From: a virus
IMG/VR virus record: IMGVR_UViG_3300036835_000388
Coordinates: 1 to 33,135 of that record
DNA: 33,135 nt
Reading direction: 5' to 3' (one strand)
Shown: piece after piece, positions 1 through 7,428 of the stretch
Layout: the number at the start of each line of letters is the position of its first letter
Numbering within the stretch: the stretch's first letter is position 1
The notes under the pieces: generated by a model
What the model saw: only the letters and a program-made list of their open reading frames with translations
Database searches by the model: none
Told to the model about the DNA's origin: nothing
Translations under genes and position numbers: made by a program

Positions 1-154
1 GGAGTACGGCAAGCTGCTCGCCGAGGTGCTGGAGCCGGTCGGGGAGAACAGTGACAAGGTGCACCTGAGGCAGATCACCCTGACCTTCTTCGATCGGCAC
101 AACAAGGTGCACACCATCGACTCAGGAATCTTCACCTGCGAGCACCGTGCCTGA
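1..154 (+). CDS. C-terminal end of an unknown protein (cut by window edge)
   Basis: An open frame runs from the left edge (codons in phase from base 2) to a TGA at 152-154 and gives about 50 residues ending in TCEHRA. The tail is mixed charged and hydrophobic, with no motif I recognise. The downstream gene begins at a GTG at 147 inside this frame (GTGCCTGA overlap), the translational coupling seen throughout the window, which supports this frame as real. Function is unknown because most of the gene lies outside the window. Confidence 0.6.
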   Translation, partial: EYGKLLAEVLEPVGENSDKVHLRQITLTFFDRHNKVHTIDSGIFTCEHRA

Positions 155-350
155 GGTCTACTACCTCGCCATCCACGTGCCAGCCGAGATCTTCTTCACG
201 GTGCTGGCGCGTGTGGTGGGCGAGGACGGGGACATCCAGATCAACGCGAATGGCTATCTGATCTACCCCCGGGATGTGGAGTCCGGCCGGTTGATCGCTA
301 GCACCCTGACCACACTGGGTCACCCCGCCCAGTTCATGTGGAATCCATGA
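147..350 (+). CDS. Small hypothetical protein, 67 aa
   Basis: This begins with GTG and overlaps the previous stop by 8 bases. The 67-residue product is hydrophobic in its first half and has a mixed alpha/beta look, with no Cys cluster and no clear membrane helix. It ends in a TGA that lies inside the start-associated motif of the next gene (AATCCATGAGAGGAG), so the two genes are nearly contiguous. I do not recognise the family. The call rests on coupling to both neighbours and on being the only frame that tiles this stretch. Confidence 0.6.
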   Translation: MPEVYYLAIHVPAEIFFTVLARVVGEDGDIQINANGYLIYPRDVESGRLIASTLTTLGHPAQFMWNP

Positions 351-357
351 GAGGAGC
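342..357 (+). promoter_or_regulatory. Start-associated sequence / extended RBS for the gene at 362
   Basis: AATCCATGAGAGGAGC is a variant of the recurring CATC(AC)CATGAAAGGA signal. Its GAGAGGAG part is a strong Shine-Dalgarno sequence 5-8 bases before ATG 362. Its own ATG (347) is out of frame with the gene at 362, while an in-frame ATG at 338 lies upstream of the motif and is disfavoured. Confidence 0.6.
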
Positions 358-361
358 AGGT

Positions 362-739
362 ATGAGCAGTACCAAGGACATGGTCGTCAGGGCCTTGTCC
401 AATGCCAAAGATCGCATCGAAGAAGGCTGGATCCAGCACGCGGCCGAGGATCTGGCCGGCAATGTCTGTGCGGCCCAGGCGCTGGGCCTGAACATCGTCT
501 CGGCGGTGGGCATGGAACCCGGGCTCTCCAACAATGAGAAGTGCCTGGCCCGACAGCAGGTCGGATCGGCGGCCTCGAAGATGTTCGTCCGGGCGATCCA
601 GGAGTTGTTCTCGGAGTGGGCGGAGGTCGACCCCGCGATGCTCGAGATCGCCAGGTGGAACGACCAGGAGGGCCGGACCCAGCAGGAGGTGGTGCACACC
701 TTCGACCACGCCATCAAGCTCGCAGAGCGTGATCTCTGA
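362..739 (+). CDS. DUF6197-like protein, copy 1
   Basis: The 125-residue product has the layout of the actinobacterial/phage DUF6197 family as I remember it: an N-terminal helix ending in Ile-x-x-GW (AKDRIEEGW), a central CAAQAL segment and a C-terminal WNDQEGRT signature followed by a helix (VVHTFDHAIKLA). The family has no assigned biochemical function. ATG 362 is chosen over an in-frame ATG at 338 because the strong AGAGGAG signal lies between them. The gene is followed at once (TGATG overlap) by a second member of the same family, so the pair looks like a tandem duplication that has diverged strongly. Confidence 0.7.
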   Translation: MSSTKDMVVRALSNAKDRIEEGWIQHAAEDLAGNVCAAQALGLNIVSAVGMEPGLSNNEKCLARQQVGSAASKMFVRAIQELFSEWAEVDPAMLEIARWNDQEGRTQQEVVHTFDHAIKLAERDL

Positions 740-1146
740 TGGCGCTGGTGAACCGGCGGCGAGTGATCCACTCACTGCTGGCAGCCAAGGCCAGGATCAT
801 CCACGGCTGGACCCAGAACCGAGGTGAGGGCTGGGTCTACGGACGGCATGTGGTCTGTGCCATCCAGGCCATCGAGCTCGGCTCGCTCGAGGCGATGGAC
901 GAGGAGATGCAAGACCGCCGCAGCAAGGGCGGGAAGGGCTGGACCTACAGCGCAGCCGACCTATGTGTGGTTCGTGCGGAGACCACCGAGACCATGCTGG
1001 AGGCCATCAACCAGCTCTGGCCTGAGTCTCCGAACCAGGAGAGCTGGGAGAACATCCCGCACTGGAACGACCAGAGCGACCGCAAGAAGGCCGACGTGCT
1101 CGAGGCCTTCGACCGGGCGCTGAAGATCGCCGGTCACTCGGAGTAG
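739..1146 (+). CDS. DUF6197-like protein, copy 2
   Basis: The 135-residue product is a diverged paralogue of the upstream gene. It shares the AKARIIHGW helix, a VCAIQAIELG segment equivalent to VCAAQALGLN, and IPHWNDQSDR near the C-terminus followed by a helix (VLEAFDRALKIA). Start ATG 739 overlaps the preceding TGA by one base, so translation is probably coupled. A perfect 12-bp hairpin follows the stop codon. Function is unknown; family assignment is from the conserved WND motif and overall length. Confidence 0.7.
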   Translation: MALVNRRRVIHSLLAAKARIIHGWTQNRGEGWVYGRHVVCAIQAIELGSLEAMDEEMQDRRSKGGKGWTYSAADLCVVRAETTETMLEAINQLWPESPNQESWENIPHWNDQSDRKKADVLEAFDRALKIAGHSE

Positions 1147-1152
1147 ACAGAA

Positions 1153-1190
1153 CAGAACCCCCGGTGGAGGTGACTCTTCCGGGGGTTCTG
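1153..1190 (+). terminator. Intergenic hairpin (perfect 12-bp stem, no T-run)
   Basis: CAGAACCCCCGG (1153-1164) pairs perfectly with CCGGGGGTTCTG (1179-1190) across a 14-base loop. The stem is followed by CCATCC rather than a T-run, so it may be a weak terminator, an RNA-processing or stability element, or a translation-start structure. It ends one base before the start-associated motif of the next gene. Confidence 0.55.
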
Positions 1191-1191
1191 C

Positions 1192-1205
1192 CATCCATGA
1201 AAGGA
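1192..1205 (+). promoter_or_regulatory. Start-associated sequence for the gene at 1217
   Basis: CATCCATGAAAGGA lies 11 bases before ATG 1217. The GAAAGGA part is complementary to the expected actinobacterial 16S rRNA 3' end. The internal ATG is not taken as the start. Confidence 0.7.
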
Positions 1206-1216
1206 ACAACCAGCAT

Positions 1217-1672
1217 ATGACCAAACGTGCTCACATCACCAGCCGGCCTGATCACCTGATCGGTGACAAGGTCCTGGGTCTGTGTGGCAAGAAGTTCACC
1301 GTCACCGAGCTCTGGGATGACTTGCCCAAGGACAAGCCGATCTGCCGCGACTGTGTGGATCAGGCCTTGATGGCTCTGACCGAGGCTGACGAGCTGATCG
1401 AGACGGCTCGGCTGCAGCTGGTGTGGGTCCAGTCTCGGATCAGCCGTCTGGACCGAACCCTGAACCCCGACATGACCATCCTCGACGCCATCGCCGAGGC
1501 GGACCAGGAGTACCAGGCGAAGCAGGAGGAGAAGGCCTTGGCGAAGGAGCCGGAGCTGCCGCAGGTGAACTGCATCTGCACCTGGACCGATGCTGAGCAC
1601 TTCACCGTGAACCCCGATTGCCCCATCCACGGGGCACCGATCACATCACAGGAAGAGGATCAGAATGACTGA
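1217..1672 (+). CDS. Zinc-binding protein with two Cys/His clusters
   Basis: The 151-residue product has two likely metal sites: C23 with C43-x-x-C46 (LCGKKF ... ICRDC), and C119-x-C121-x6-H128-x6-C135-x-x-H138 near the C-terminus. A helical segment (about 47-110) ending in a charged stretch lies between. The N-terminus, HITSRPDHLIGDKVLGLCGK, resembles short zinc-ribbon proteins common in actinophages, which are presumed to bind nucleic acid or protein; this role is inference. The start has a strong upstream signal, and the last codons overlap the next gene (ATGACTGA). Confidence 0.65.
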   Translation: MTKRAHITSRPDHLIGDKVLGLCGKKFTVTELWDDLPKDKPICRDCVDQALMALTEADELIETARLQLVWVQSRISRLDRTLNPDMTILDAIAEADQEYQAKQEEKALAKEPELPQVNCICTWTDAEHFTVNPDCPIHGAPITSQEEDQND

Positions 1673-1913
1673 GCTGATGGAGAAGAACGTCCTGCACGTC
1701 ATGGACGCGACCGGCGACACCCGGGTGATGTGGGACCCGGCCAACGCGGACGAGGTAGCAGCCGCCCGCGCTGCGTTCAAGAAGGCCAAGGACCGCGGGA
1801 TGCTGGCCTACGCGGTCAACCCCGACTCCGGCGAGCGCACCGGTGAGGTGATCCGCGAGTTCGACGAGACCCGCGGGAAGATCATCATGGTCCGGCAGAC
1901 CCAAGGTGGCTAG
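1665..1913 (+). CDS. Small conserved phage protein, 82 aa
   Basis: Start ATG 1665 overlaps the upstream stop by 8 bases. The sequence HVMDATGDTRVMWDPAN, then a helix AAARAAFKKAKDRG, then MLAYAV and a C-terminal IIMVRQTQGG, resembles a small alpha/beta protein recurrent in actinobacterial phages and integrated elements. I recall the type but no established function. It overlaps the next gene by 8 bases (GTGGCTAG) and probably shares its translation. Confidence 0.65.
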   Translation: MTELMEKNVLHVMDATGDTRVMWDPANADEVAAARAAFKKAKDRGMLAYAVNPDSGERTGEVIREFDETRGKIIMVRQTQGG

Positions 1914-2562
1914 CTTCGTCGCCGGCACCGCTCTCACCTACTCGGCGAACACCACTTGGCTGCAGTGGAACAACATCTCGACCACTGGCAGCCACCCGTA
2001 CGTCTGGGACCAGTGGGTGTCCACCGGGACCGCGACCTCCTACACCACGCAGGAGATCGTCTGGACCCAGTGGCACGAGACCGAGGAGGAGGCACGGGCG
2101 CGAGCCGAGCAGGCTGCGCGGGCGCGGGATGAGTTCCAGCGTCGGCAGGAGGAGCGGAACCGGGAGCGGTTGGCCCGGCAGCAGGAGCTGGCAGAGCAGA
2201 TGGCTGCAGCTCGTGTGCTGGCCCTGGAGCTGTTGGAGGGTCTGGTACCCGCAGAGGATCGGGCACTAGGCGATCTCTCGCTGATCCTGGTCAGGGGCTC
2301 GGACGGGCACGACTACCGGATCGAGACCCATCGTCGCTCTGTGCACGGCAACATCGTGCGCATCGACGAGCACGGCTGTGTTCTCGGTCGTGCGTGCGTG
2401 GCTCCGGCCATGTACGACGAGAACAACGAGCCGTTGCCACACGAGGACGGCTGGGCGGGTCAGTACCTCGGGCTGAAGTTCGATGCGGAGGAGTTCCTCT
2501 CGCACGCGAACTGGTCCGAGACGTACCGCGGCTGTCAGCAGCCAGACCTGGTGGCGGCCTGA
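1906..2562 (+). CDS. Coiled-coil protein of unknown function, 218 aa
   Basis: GTG 1906 overlaps the upstream TAG. Residues 1-55 are rich in Thr, Ser and Trp (many TTWLQW/WDQW-like patches). Residues about 55-105 form a strongly charged Glu/Arg/Ala coiled coil. The C-terminal 110 residues form a compact domain containing LVRGSDGHDYRIE, a small Cys pair and LPHEDGWAGQYLGLKF. I have seen this architecture in actinophage neighbours of the preceding small protein, but no function is known. The stop overlaps the next ATG (TGATG). Confidence 0.65.
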   Translation: MASFVAGTALTYSANTTWLQWNNISTTGSHPYVWDQWVSTGTATSYTTQEIVWTQWHETEEEARARAEQAARARDEFQRRQEERNRERLARQQELAEQMAAARVLALELLEGLVPAEDRALGDLSLILVRGSDGHDYRIETHRRSVHGNIVRIDEHGCVLGRACVAPAMYDENNEPLPHEDGWAGQYLGLKFDAEEFLSHANWSETYRGCQQPDLVAA

Positions 2563-3026
2563 TGGACAAGGTCATCTACCAGGTCGCGATGTGGGCCAGT
2601 GTCGTGCTGGCCTGCATCGCCGGTCTCGCCACTGTGATCACGCTGGCCGAGATCGCTGAGTACGGAGTGGTGCTGCTGATCCCAGCAACGCTGCTCTCCA
2701 TCACCACCGTCGGGTGCGGGTTCGGGATCGTCTACTTCGGTCGACGGTTCACCGGGCACGAGAAGGTCTTCTCCAACCCGATCGAGCAGGAGGTACTCAC
2801 CAGCAAGCAGCGCAGAGAGCTACGGCAGAAGCGCGGCGGGCTGGTGATGCAGCGGGCCCTGATCGAGATCGAGAACGAGCAGGACAACATCGTGCACCGG
2901 CAGCTCGAGGCCGCCAACGACCCCGAGAAGCCGCCGCATAAGACCAGGTTCGGAGACGAGCAGGAGACCGAGGAGTTCACGGTCTACGTCGACGACGACA
3001 AGTGGCAGCGGCGGAAGCAGTACTAA
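2562..3026 (+). CDS. Two-helix membrane protein, 154 aa
   Basis: ATG 2562 overlaps the upstream TGA. Two hydrophobic helices are clear at about residues 5-27 and 31-55, joined by a short acidic turn. They are followed by an Arg/Lys/Glu-rich cytoplasm-like tail of about 95 residues with helical character and an acidic end (EFTVYVDDDKW). A holin role is conceivable but unsupported because no endolysin gene is next to it. It could equally be a membrane anchor or superinfection-type protein. A longer in-frame start at 2394 lies deep inside the upstream gene and is rejected. Confidence 0.65.
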   Translation: MDKVIYQVAMWASVVLACIAGLATVITLAEIAEYGVVLLIPATLLSITTVGCGFGIVYFGRRFTGHEKVFSNPIEQEVLTSKQRRELRQKRGGLVMQRALIEIENEQDNIVHRQLEAANDPEKPPHKTRFGDEQETEEFTVYVDDDKWQRRKQY

Positions 3027-3033
3027 CCCTCCG

Positions 3034-3070
3034 GTGGGGCCCCTGCGTCAAGGGGGGCCGGGGGCCCCAC
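3034..3070 (+). terminator. Intergenic hairpin (perfect 10-bp GC stem)
   Basis: GTGGGGCCCC (3034-3043) pairs with GGGGCCCCAC (3061-3070). There is no T-run. Like the hairpin at 1153, it sits just ahead of a start-associated motif, here three bases upstream. Confidence 0.5.
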
Positions 3071-3073
3071 CAC

Positions 3074-3087
3074 CATCCATGAAAGGC
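3074..3087 (+). promoter_or_regulatory. Start-associated sequence deciding GTG 3094
   Basis: CATCCATGAAAGGC precedes GTG 3094 by 6 bases. The motif's own ATG (3079) is in frame, so a start there is possible, but by comparison with the other copies the GTG downstream is the better start. Confidence 0.55.
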
Positions 3088-3093
3088 AAGACA

Positions 3094-3867
3094 GTGCCAG
3101 AGAAGACCGCGGTCAAGAAGGCCGCAGCGAAGACCGTCAGCAAGAAGGCCCAGTCGGTGGTCAGCGCACCATCGATGTCCGGGGTGAAGACCACCCCGCT
3201 GAAGAAGGCCGCGACTACCGAGCACACCATGCCCGAGGGTCAGATCGTCATCTCCCGGATCGCCACCGAGACGATCCGGGTTCCGCTCATGGGCACCTCC
3301 CCGCTGATCACCCACAAGTTCAGCGAGAAGGCGAAGCGGCAGATGCTGGACGCGATGCAAGGGCGGAAGGCACCGAAGGAGCCGAAGAATCCGGAGAAGG
3401 AGTACCAGGACGCGGCGTATCGGCTCGACGACGACGGCTACGGCATCCCCGCCATCGCCTTCAAGTCGGCCACCGTCTCCGCAGCCAGGTTCTTCGGGAA
3501 GAGCGTCACCATGGTCGGGCTCCGGCAGACCATCTTCATCGCCGGCGAGTACTCCAAGCTCGAGGGCATGATGCTGGCCCGAATCATCGGCACCCCGGAG
3601 ATGCGCGAGGACGTGGTGCGCGTCGGCAACGGTGGCACCGACCTGCGGTACCGACCGTTCTGGGGTGAGTGGCGGACGTACCTGGATGTCACCTACGTCA
3701 AGAGCATGCTCACCAGGGACTCCGTGTTGTCCCTGATCGAGGCCGGCGGTCTCGGTGTGGGTGTGGGTGAGTGGCGTCCCGAGCGCAGAGGTGAGTACGG
3801 CACCTACTGCATCGACCCGTCCCGGAAGATCGAGGTGGACCCGGACACCCCGATGCCCATCGACTAG
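3094..3867 (+). CDS. Conserved phage protein with basic N-terminal tail, 257 aa
   Basis: The first 40 or so residues are Lys/Ala/Ser-rich and histone-H1-like (VKKAAAKTVSKKAQ), suggesting nucleic-acid binding. The body resembles a protein family I remember from many unrelated phages: a segment like IRVPLMGTSPLITHKF, a basic linker, IPAIAFKSATVSAARF, then MREDVVRVG, and near the end a glycine-rich GGLGVGVGEWRPERRGEYGT signature. The family's function is not known to me; the glycine-rich loop loosely recalls RAMP-type RNA-binding folds, which is speculation. The stop codon TAG at 3865-3867 overlaps the first GGCAGGC of the long repeat array. Confidence 0.7.
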   Translation: MPEKTAVKKAAAKTVSKKAQSVVSAPSMSGVKTTPLKKAATTEHTMPEGQIVISRIATETIRVPLMGTSPLITHKFSEKAKRQMLDAMQGRKAPKEPKNPEKEYQDAAYRLDDDGYGIPAIAFKSATVSAARFFGKSVTMVGLRQTIFIAGEYSKLEGMMLARIIGTPEMREDVVRVGNGGTDLRYRPFWGEWRTYLDVTYVKSMLTRDSVLSLIEAGGLGVGVGEWRPERRGEYGTYCIDPSRKIEVDPDTPMPID

Positions 3868-6700
3868 GCAGGCCCGTCGTTGTCCGGTCCGGGAGTCCCG
3901 GCACCTCATGGCGCTGCACGGCAGGCATGGTTTGGGATGTCGGACCGGTAACGGCAGGGCTAGGTCAGGCAGGCTAGGTCGCCACTCGGCTCCTCCTGGG
4001 ATGGCTGACTAGGTGCGGTTCGGCAGGCGCGACCCGTCGGGTCTGGGGCTGCTGGGCATACTGTCGCGGCATCGCACGGCAGGCGTGGAGTGACCGACGT
4101 GCTTGGGAGAGGTCAGGCGCGGCAGTCGGGTCTTGGTACTGCTGGTCTTGGGTGACGAGACAGGGACCGGCGTGGCAGGCATGGGATGGCAGCAGTGGCG
4201 CGGAAAGGTCAGGGACGGTTTGGCCCGCGTGGCAGGCACTGCTAGGCAAGGTCGCCGGGCTTGGACGGGCCAGGCAAGGCAGGCATGTCATCACGTGTCC
4301 AGACTGGGAGCTCAAGTCGAGGTCCGTCTGGTCGGGGCAGGCGAGTCGTGGCGAGGATGGGCAACCGTAGGCAGGGCGAGGCAGGCTCGGCCGCGCAGGT
4401 CCTAGTCTTGTCTTGGCAAGGCTCGGCAGGTGTGCCATGGCTCGGACGGGCTGATCATGGCTGGGCAAGACAAGGCCGGCGCGGCTAGCAAGTCCAGGCA
4501 TCATGGGACAAGTCGGAGCGTGGCCCTCGTGGCAGGTGAGGCACGGTCTCACCGGCCAAGGCGCGGGATGGACATCTTGGCTAGGCCTGGCAGGCCAGTC
4601 GTGGCTAGCTGGGCCAAGGTATTCAAGGCGAGGCCAGGCAGGCCAGGCCCGTGTTGGTTAGGACGGGGTGTCGTGGCTAGGAGTGGCAGGCGCGGCAAGG
4701 ATGATCTGACTCGGCCCGGCGAGGGGCGGTATGGCACTGCTTGGCAGGCATGGTGACCTTTGGCTCGGATGGGATGTTCGGCAGGACATGGCAGGCATTC
4801 CTGGGTTCGGTTGGCTCGGTGTCCTCTGGTCGTGGCGAGGAATGGCAGGCGTTGGCTCGGTGTGACCGGGACCGGCACGGCTAGTTGTTGGGGCACGGCA
4901 GGCCAGGCATGGATAGGCGCGGACCTACGGCTTGGCGCGACCAGGCAGGAGAGTCCCGGCATCAACTGGTTAGGCAGCACTCCGTGCGGCGTGACATGGC
5001 AGGCGAGGCACGTTCGAGAAGGCTGGTCATGGTGTGTATTGGCAGGCGCGGCTTCACGCGGATGGGTTTGGTTTGTTAGGCAAGACAGGACATGGCAGGC
5101 CAGGCATCGCAGGGCGTACCAGGTCTAGGAGTGTTTGGCACACCGGTCACGGCGCGATCCGGCCCGGCAGGCATCGCCGGATGGGGCTTGGCTTTCGGGG
5201 AAGGCGGGGCAAGGCAGGCTAGGTCTAGGCCTGGTCGGTCACTTCTTGGTGCGACGAGGCAGGCAGGATCCGGCAGGTCATGGACGACTCGGCTTGGCAG
5301 GCGTGACTAGGTGTCTCTGGTCAGGTCCCGCCAGGTTCTGACAGGGCATGGCAGGCCCGGTACGTCGATCCGGTCATGTCAAGGCTTGGCGAGGCCGGCG
5401 CGGAAAGGTTTGCGCGGTGCAGCAAGGCTGGGCATTCGTGGCAGGCTGGGCGATTCGGTCTCGGTCAGGTCCGGTGAATCGAGGCCAGGCACGGCAGGCG
5501 GGGCACGCAAGGCCGGGCGTACCAAGGCAAGACACGGCAGGCTAGTCGGGGTGGCGTCATGGCACTCTAGGCCCGACTTGGTGCCGGCATGGTGGGACGA
5601 GGCAGGCAGGCAATGGCGCGGATCACTAGGCAGTACTGGGCGCGCATGGCAGGCATGGACCCGCGTGGGTTGCAGTGGTGCGGCATCCAGGGCACGGCAG
5701 GCAAGGCTCGGCTCCGTAGGCTGGGTGAGGTACTTCAGGGCAGTCATGGTTGGCCCTTGACGGCTAGGTAGAACGCGGTGCGTCCGGGCAGGCAGGGCTA
5801 CCTCGGAGCTCTTGGTTTGGGCCGCGTGGCAGGTGTCGGCAGGGCACGACTGGGAGGTCCAGGCCCGTCTTGGAGTGCAAGGCAAGACGGCGCGGCGGGG
5901 CATGGCAGGCAGGGTTCGACCGTTCATGGTCGGGTCGACTCGTCATGGTTGGGCAGGCTCGGTCTGACCCGGCCCGGGTGACTTGGATGGGTACGCATGG
6001 CACGGCAGGCTCGGCTCTCCGGGATGTTCGTGGACCGGTCCGGTCAGGCAAGGTCCGGCAGGCAGGGCATCGCTGGTTGAGGCACGGTCGGCCCGGCAGG
6101 CCAGGCATTGTCCGGCGAGGTTCGTCGCGGTCTGGTCCGGCAGGCTCGGTTTCGTCGGGCTTGGTTGTACATCACGTGGTTCGTCGAGGCAGGCAAGGCC
6201 GTGTGAAGGCTGGGCTTGTCCTGGTGAGGCAGGCGTGGCGTTGCTCGGATGGTGGGTTTGGTGGAATCGGCATCTCAAGGCGCGGCAGGCTAGGTCGGCT
6301 TGGATCCGCTTGTCATCGCCTGGTTTGGCACGGCAGTCAGGGCGTTCCTGGATTGGCTAGGTGTGACAGTCAGGTCAGGGCAGGCCAGGCATCTCCGGTT
6401 CAGCGTGGCGGGGGAAGGCAAGGCAGGCGTGGCGGGTTTGACTAGGCCTGGTCAGCGAGGTGCAACAAGGCCGGGCACGGCGGGGCAGGCTGGTCTAGGC
6501 GGGATGTGGTCGGCGCGGTCGATCGGTGCGGCGAGACGGGCGGGGCAGGCTTGTCAGGGCCCGGTCAGTAGGCACGTGGGACTCGTGGCGAGGCAGGCAC
6601 GGACAGGGTTGGCCCGACTTGGTGGGTTGGTGTGGTACGCCTCGGCAGGCAAGCCTAGGCAAGGGCGGCAGGGCACTCGTGGCCCGACAGGCAATCAGGT
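3867..6700 (+). repeat. 2.8-kb degenerate NNNGG pentanucleotide array without genes
   Basis: No credible gene is present. On the + strand, GG dinucleotides recur at 4-6 base steps (or about 10) and hold phase for over 100 bases. Examples are GG at 4804, 4809, 4813, 4818, 4828, 4834, 4839, 4844, 4848, 4854, 4859, 4869, 4874 and 4879, and at 6587, 6592, 6596, 6601, 6606, 6611 and 6621. I count about 48 copies of GGCAGGC, all in this orientation, with spacings clustering near 43, 48, 53 and 58. CTAG occurs about 24 times here against about 15 in the other 30 kb. The strand is G-rich (27 G, 15 C in 5881-5940). The array begins at a stop codon and ends directly before a terminator, so it may be transcribed as a long RNA. 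Function is unknown. Confidence 0.85.
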
Positions 6701-6730
6701 GGGGCGGTGACTTCGGTCACCGCCCCTTTT
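6701..6730 (+). terminator. Rho-independent terminator with UUCG loop
   Basis: GGGGCGGTGAC (6701-6711) and GTCACCGCCCC (6716-6726) form a perfect 11-bp stem closed by a C(UUCG)G tetraloop and followed by TTTT. This is one of the strongest terminators in the window. It immediately ends the NNNGG array, separating it from the next operon. Confidence 0.85.
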
Positions 6731-6743
6731 CCATGTGAGGAGA
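6731..6743 (+). promoter_or_regulatory. Start-associated sequence for the gene at 6749
   Basis: CCATGTGAGGAGA is a variant of the recurring motif. GAGGAG lies 6 bases before ATG 6749. An in-frame ATG at 6707 is inside the terminator stem and is rejected. Confidence 0.6.
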
Positions 6744-6748
6744 TTCAG

Positions 6749-7213
6749 ATGACAGATGTGTACGACGAGCTGATCGCGATCCGCGAGAAGCACGGGAAGC
6801 TCACGCCACGGATCGTGGCGGAGGAGACCAAGCCGCGGACCCACCCTCTGCACGACCGGGTCTACGACGTGGCTCCCAAGGAAGCAGCGGAGAGGTACTA
6901 CCTCTCGAACGCGGCCAAGCTGCTGCGGGTCACCTTCAAGGAGACCATGGCCAGCGGTGAGACCGCCGACCTGCGGCACTTCTGGGTGGTGCGCGGGACC
7001 AAGGAGAACCCGGAGTCCACCTACGAGCCGGTCGAGGAGATCGTGCAGGACCCGATCGCGAAGGCCATCATGCTGCGGCAGATGCTCCGGGACTGGAAGC
7101 GATTCAAGGCGCGGTACGCGCACTACTCCGAGTTCGCCGACATGATCGCGAGAGACCCCGACCACGTCGACCCCGACGAGGAGTTCGAGCCCAAGGCGAA
7201 CGGCACCGAGTGA
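6749..7213 (+). CDS. Conserved hypothetical phage protein, 154 aa
   Basis: This is the first gene after the array terminator. The 154-residue, mostly helical and charged product contains a LTPRIVAEETKPRTHPLHDR segment. It resembles small phage proteins whose N-terminus reads LTP..V...A....SPLHD and which are found in many actinophages, function unknown. The middle (AAERYYLSNAAKLLRVTF) looks like a helix followed by a strand. No metal site or membrane helix is visible. The stop overlaps the next ATG (TGATG), opening a run of coupled genes. Confidence 0.65.
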   Translation: MTDVYDELIAIREKHGKLTPRIVAEETKPRTHPLHDRVYDVAPKEAAERYYLSNAAKLLRVTFKETMASGETADLRHFWVVRGTKENPESTYEPVEEIVQDPIAKAIMLRQMLRDWKRFKARYAHYSEFADMIARDPDHVDPDEEFEPKANGTE

Positions 7214-7428
7214 TGGATCCAGCACGCGAGCAGACCCCTCCGCCACTGCGGTGCCAGTGCGTGCTGATCAACGACGGGTGTGATCCGGACTGGTGTGGTG
7301 AGACCACCGCCGGTCCGGACTCACCCTGGTGCGGCAACTGCGACGGCCGTCATCCCGACAAGCAGAACATCGACGGGATCACGGTTACCGCAGCCTTCGT
7401 GCTCCGAGCAGAAGGAGTGGAGCTATGA
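7213..7428 (+). CDS. Small Cys-rich protein, 71 aa
   Basis: ATG 7213 overlaps the upstream TGA. In 71 residues there are six Cys (CQC, GC, WCG, WCGNC), spaced as CxCx6Cx4Cx12CxxC, plus His and Asp residues. This suggests one or two bound zinc ions. It is not a family I can name. It begins a cluster of small metal-binding proteins, overlaps the next gene by ATGA, and is likely made from the same transcript. Confidence 0.6.
   Translation: MDPAREQTPPPLRCQCVLINDGCDPDWCGETTAGPDSPWCGNCDGRHPDKQNIDGITVTAAFVLRAEGVEL

Noticed and set aside
5911-5940. tRNA-like T-loop GGTTCGACC
   Set aside because: No acceptor stem, D-loop or anticodon arm can be placed around it; it fits the array composition by chance.
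3867-6700. CRISPR array
   Set aside because: GGCAGGC is too short, spacings vary, the intervening sequences follow the same GG rhythm instead of being unique spacers, and no cas gene is near. The abundance of NGG (a Cas9 PAM-like triplet) is a consequence of the lattice.
3867-6710. Many open frames of 60-190 codons on both strands inside the array
   Set aside because: They overlap each other on both strands, lack consistent ribosome sites, and their translations are low-complexity by-products of a G-rich pentamer lattice. No single frame is favoured.
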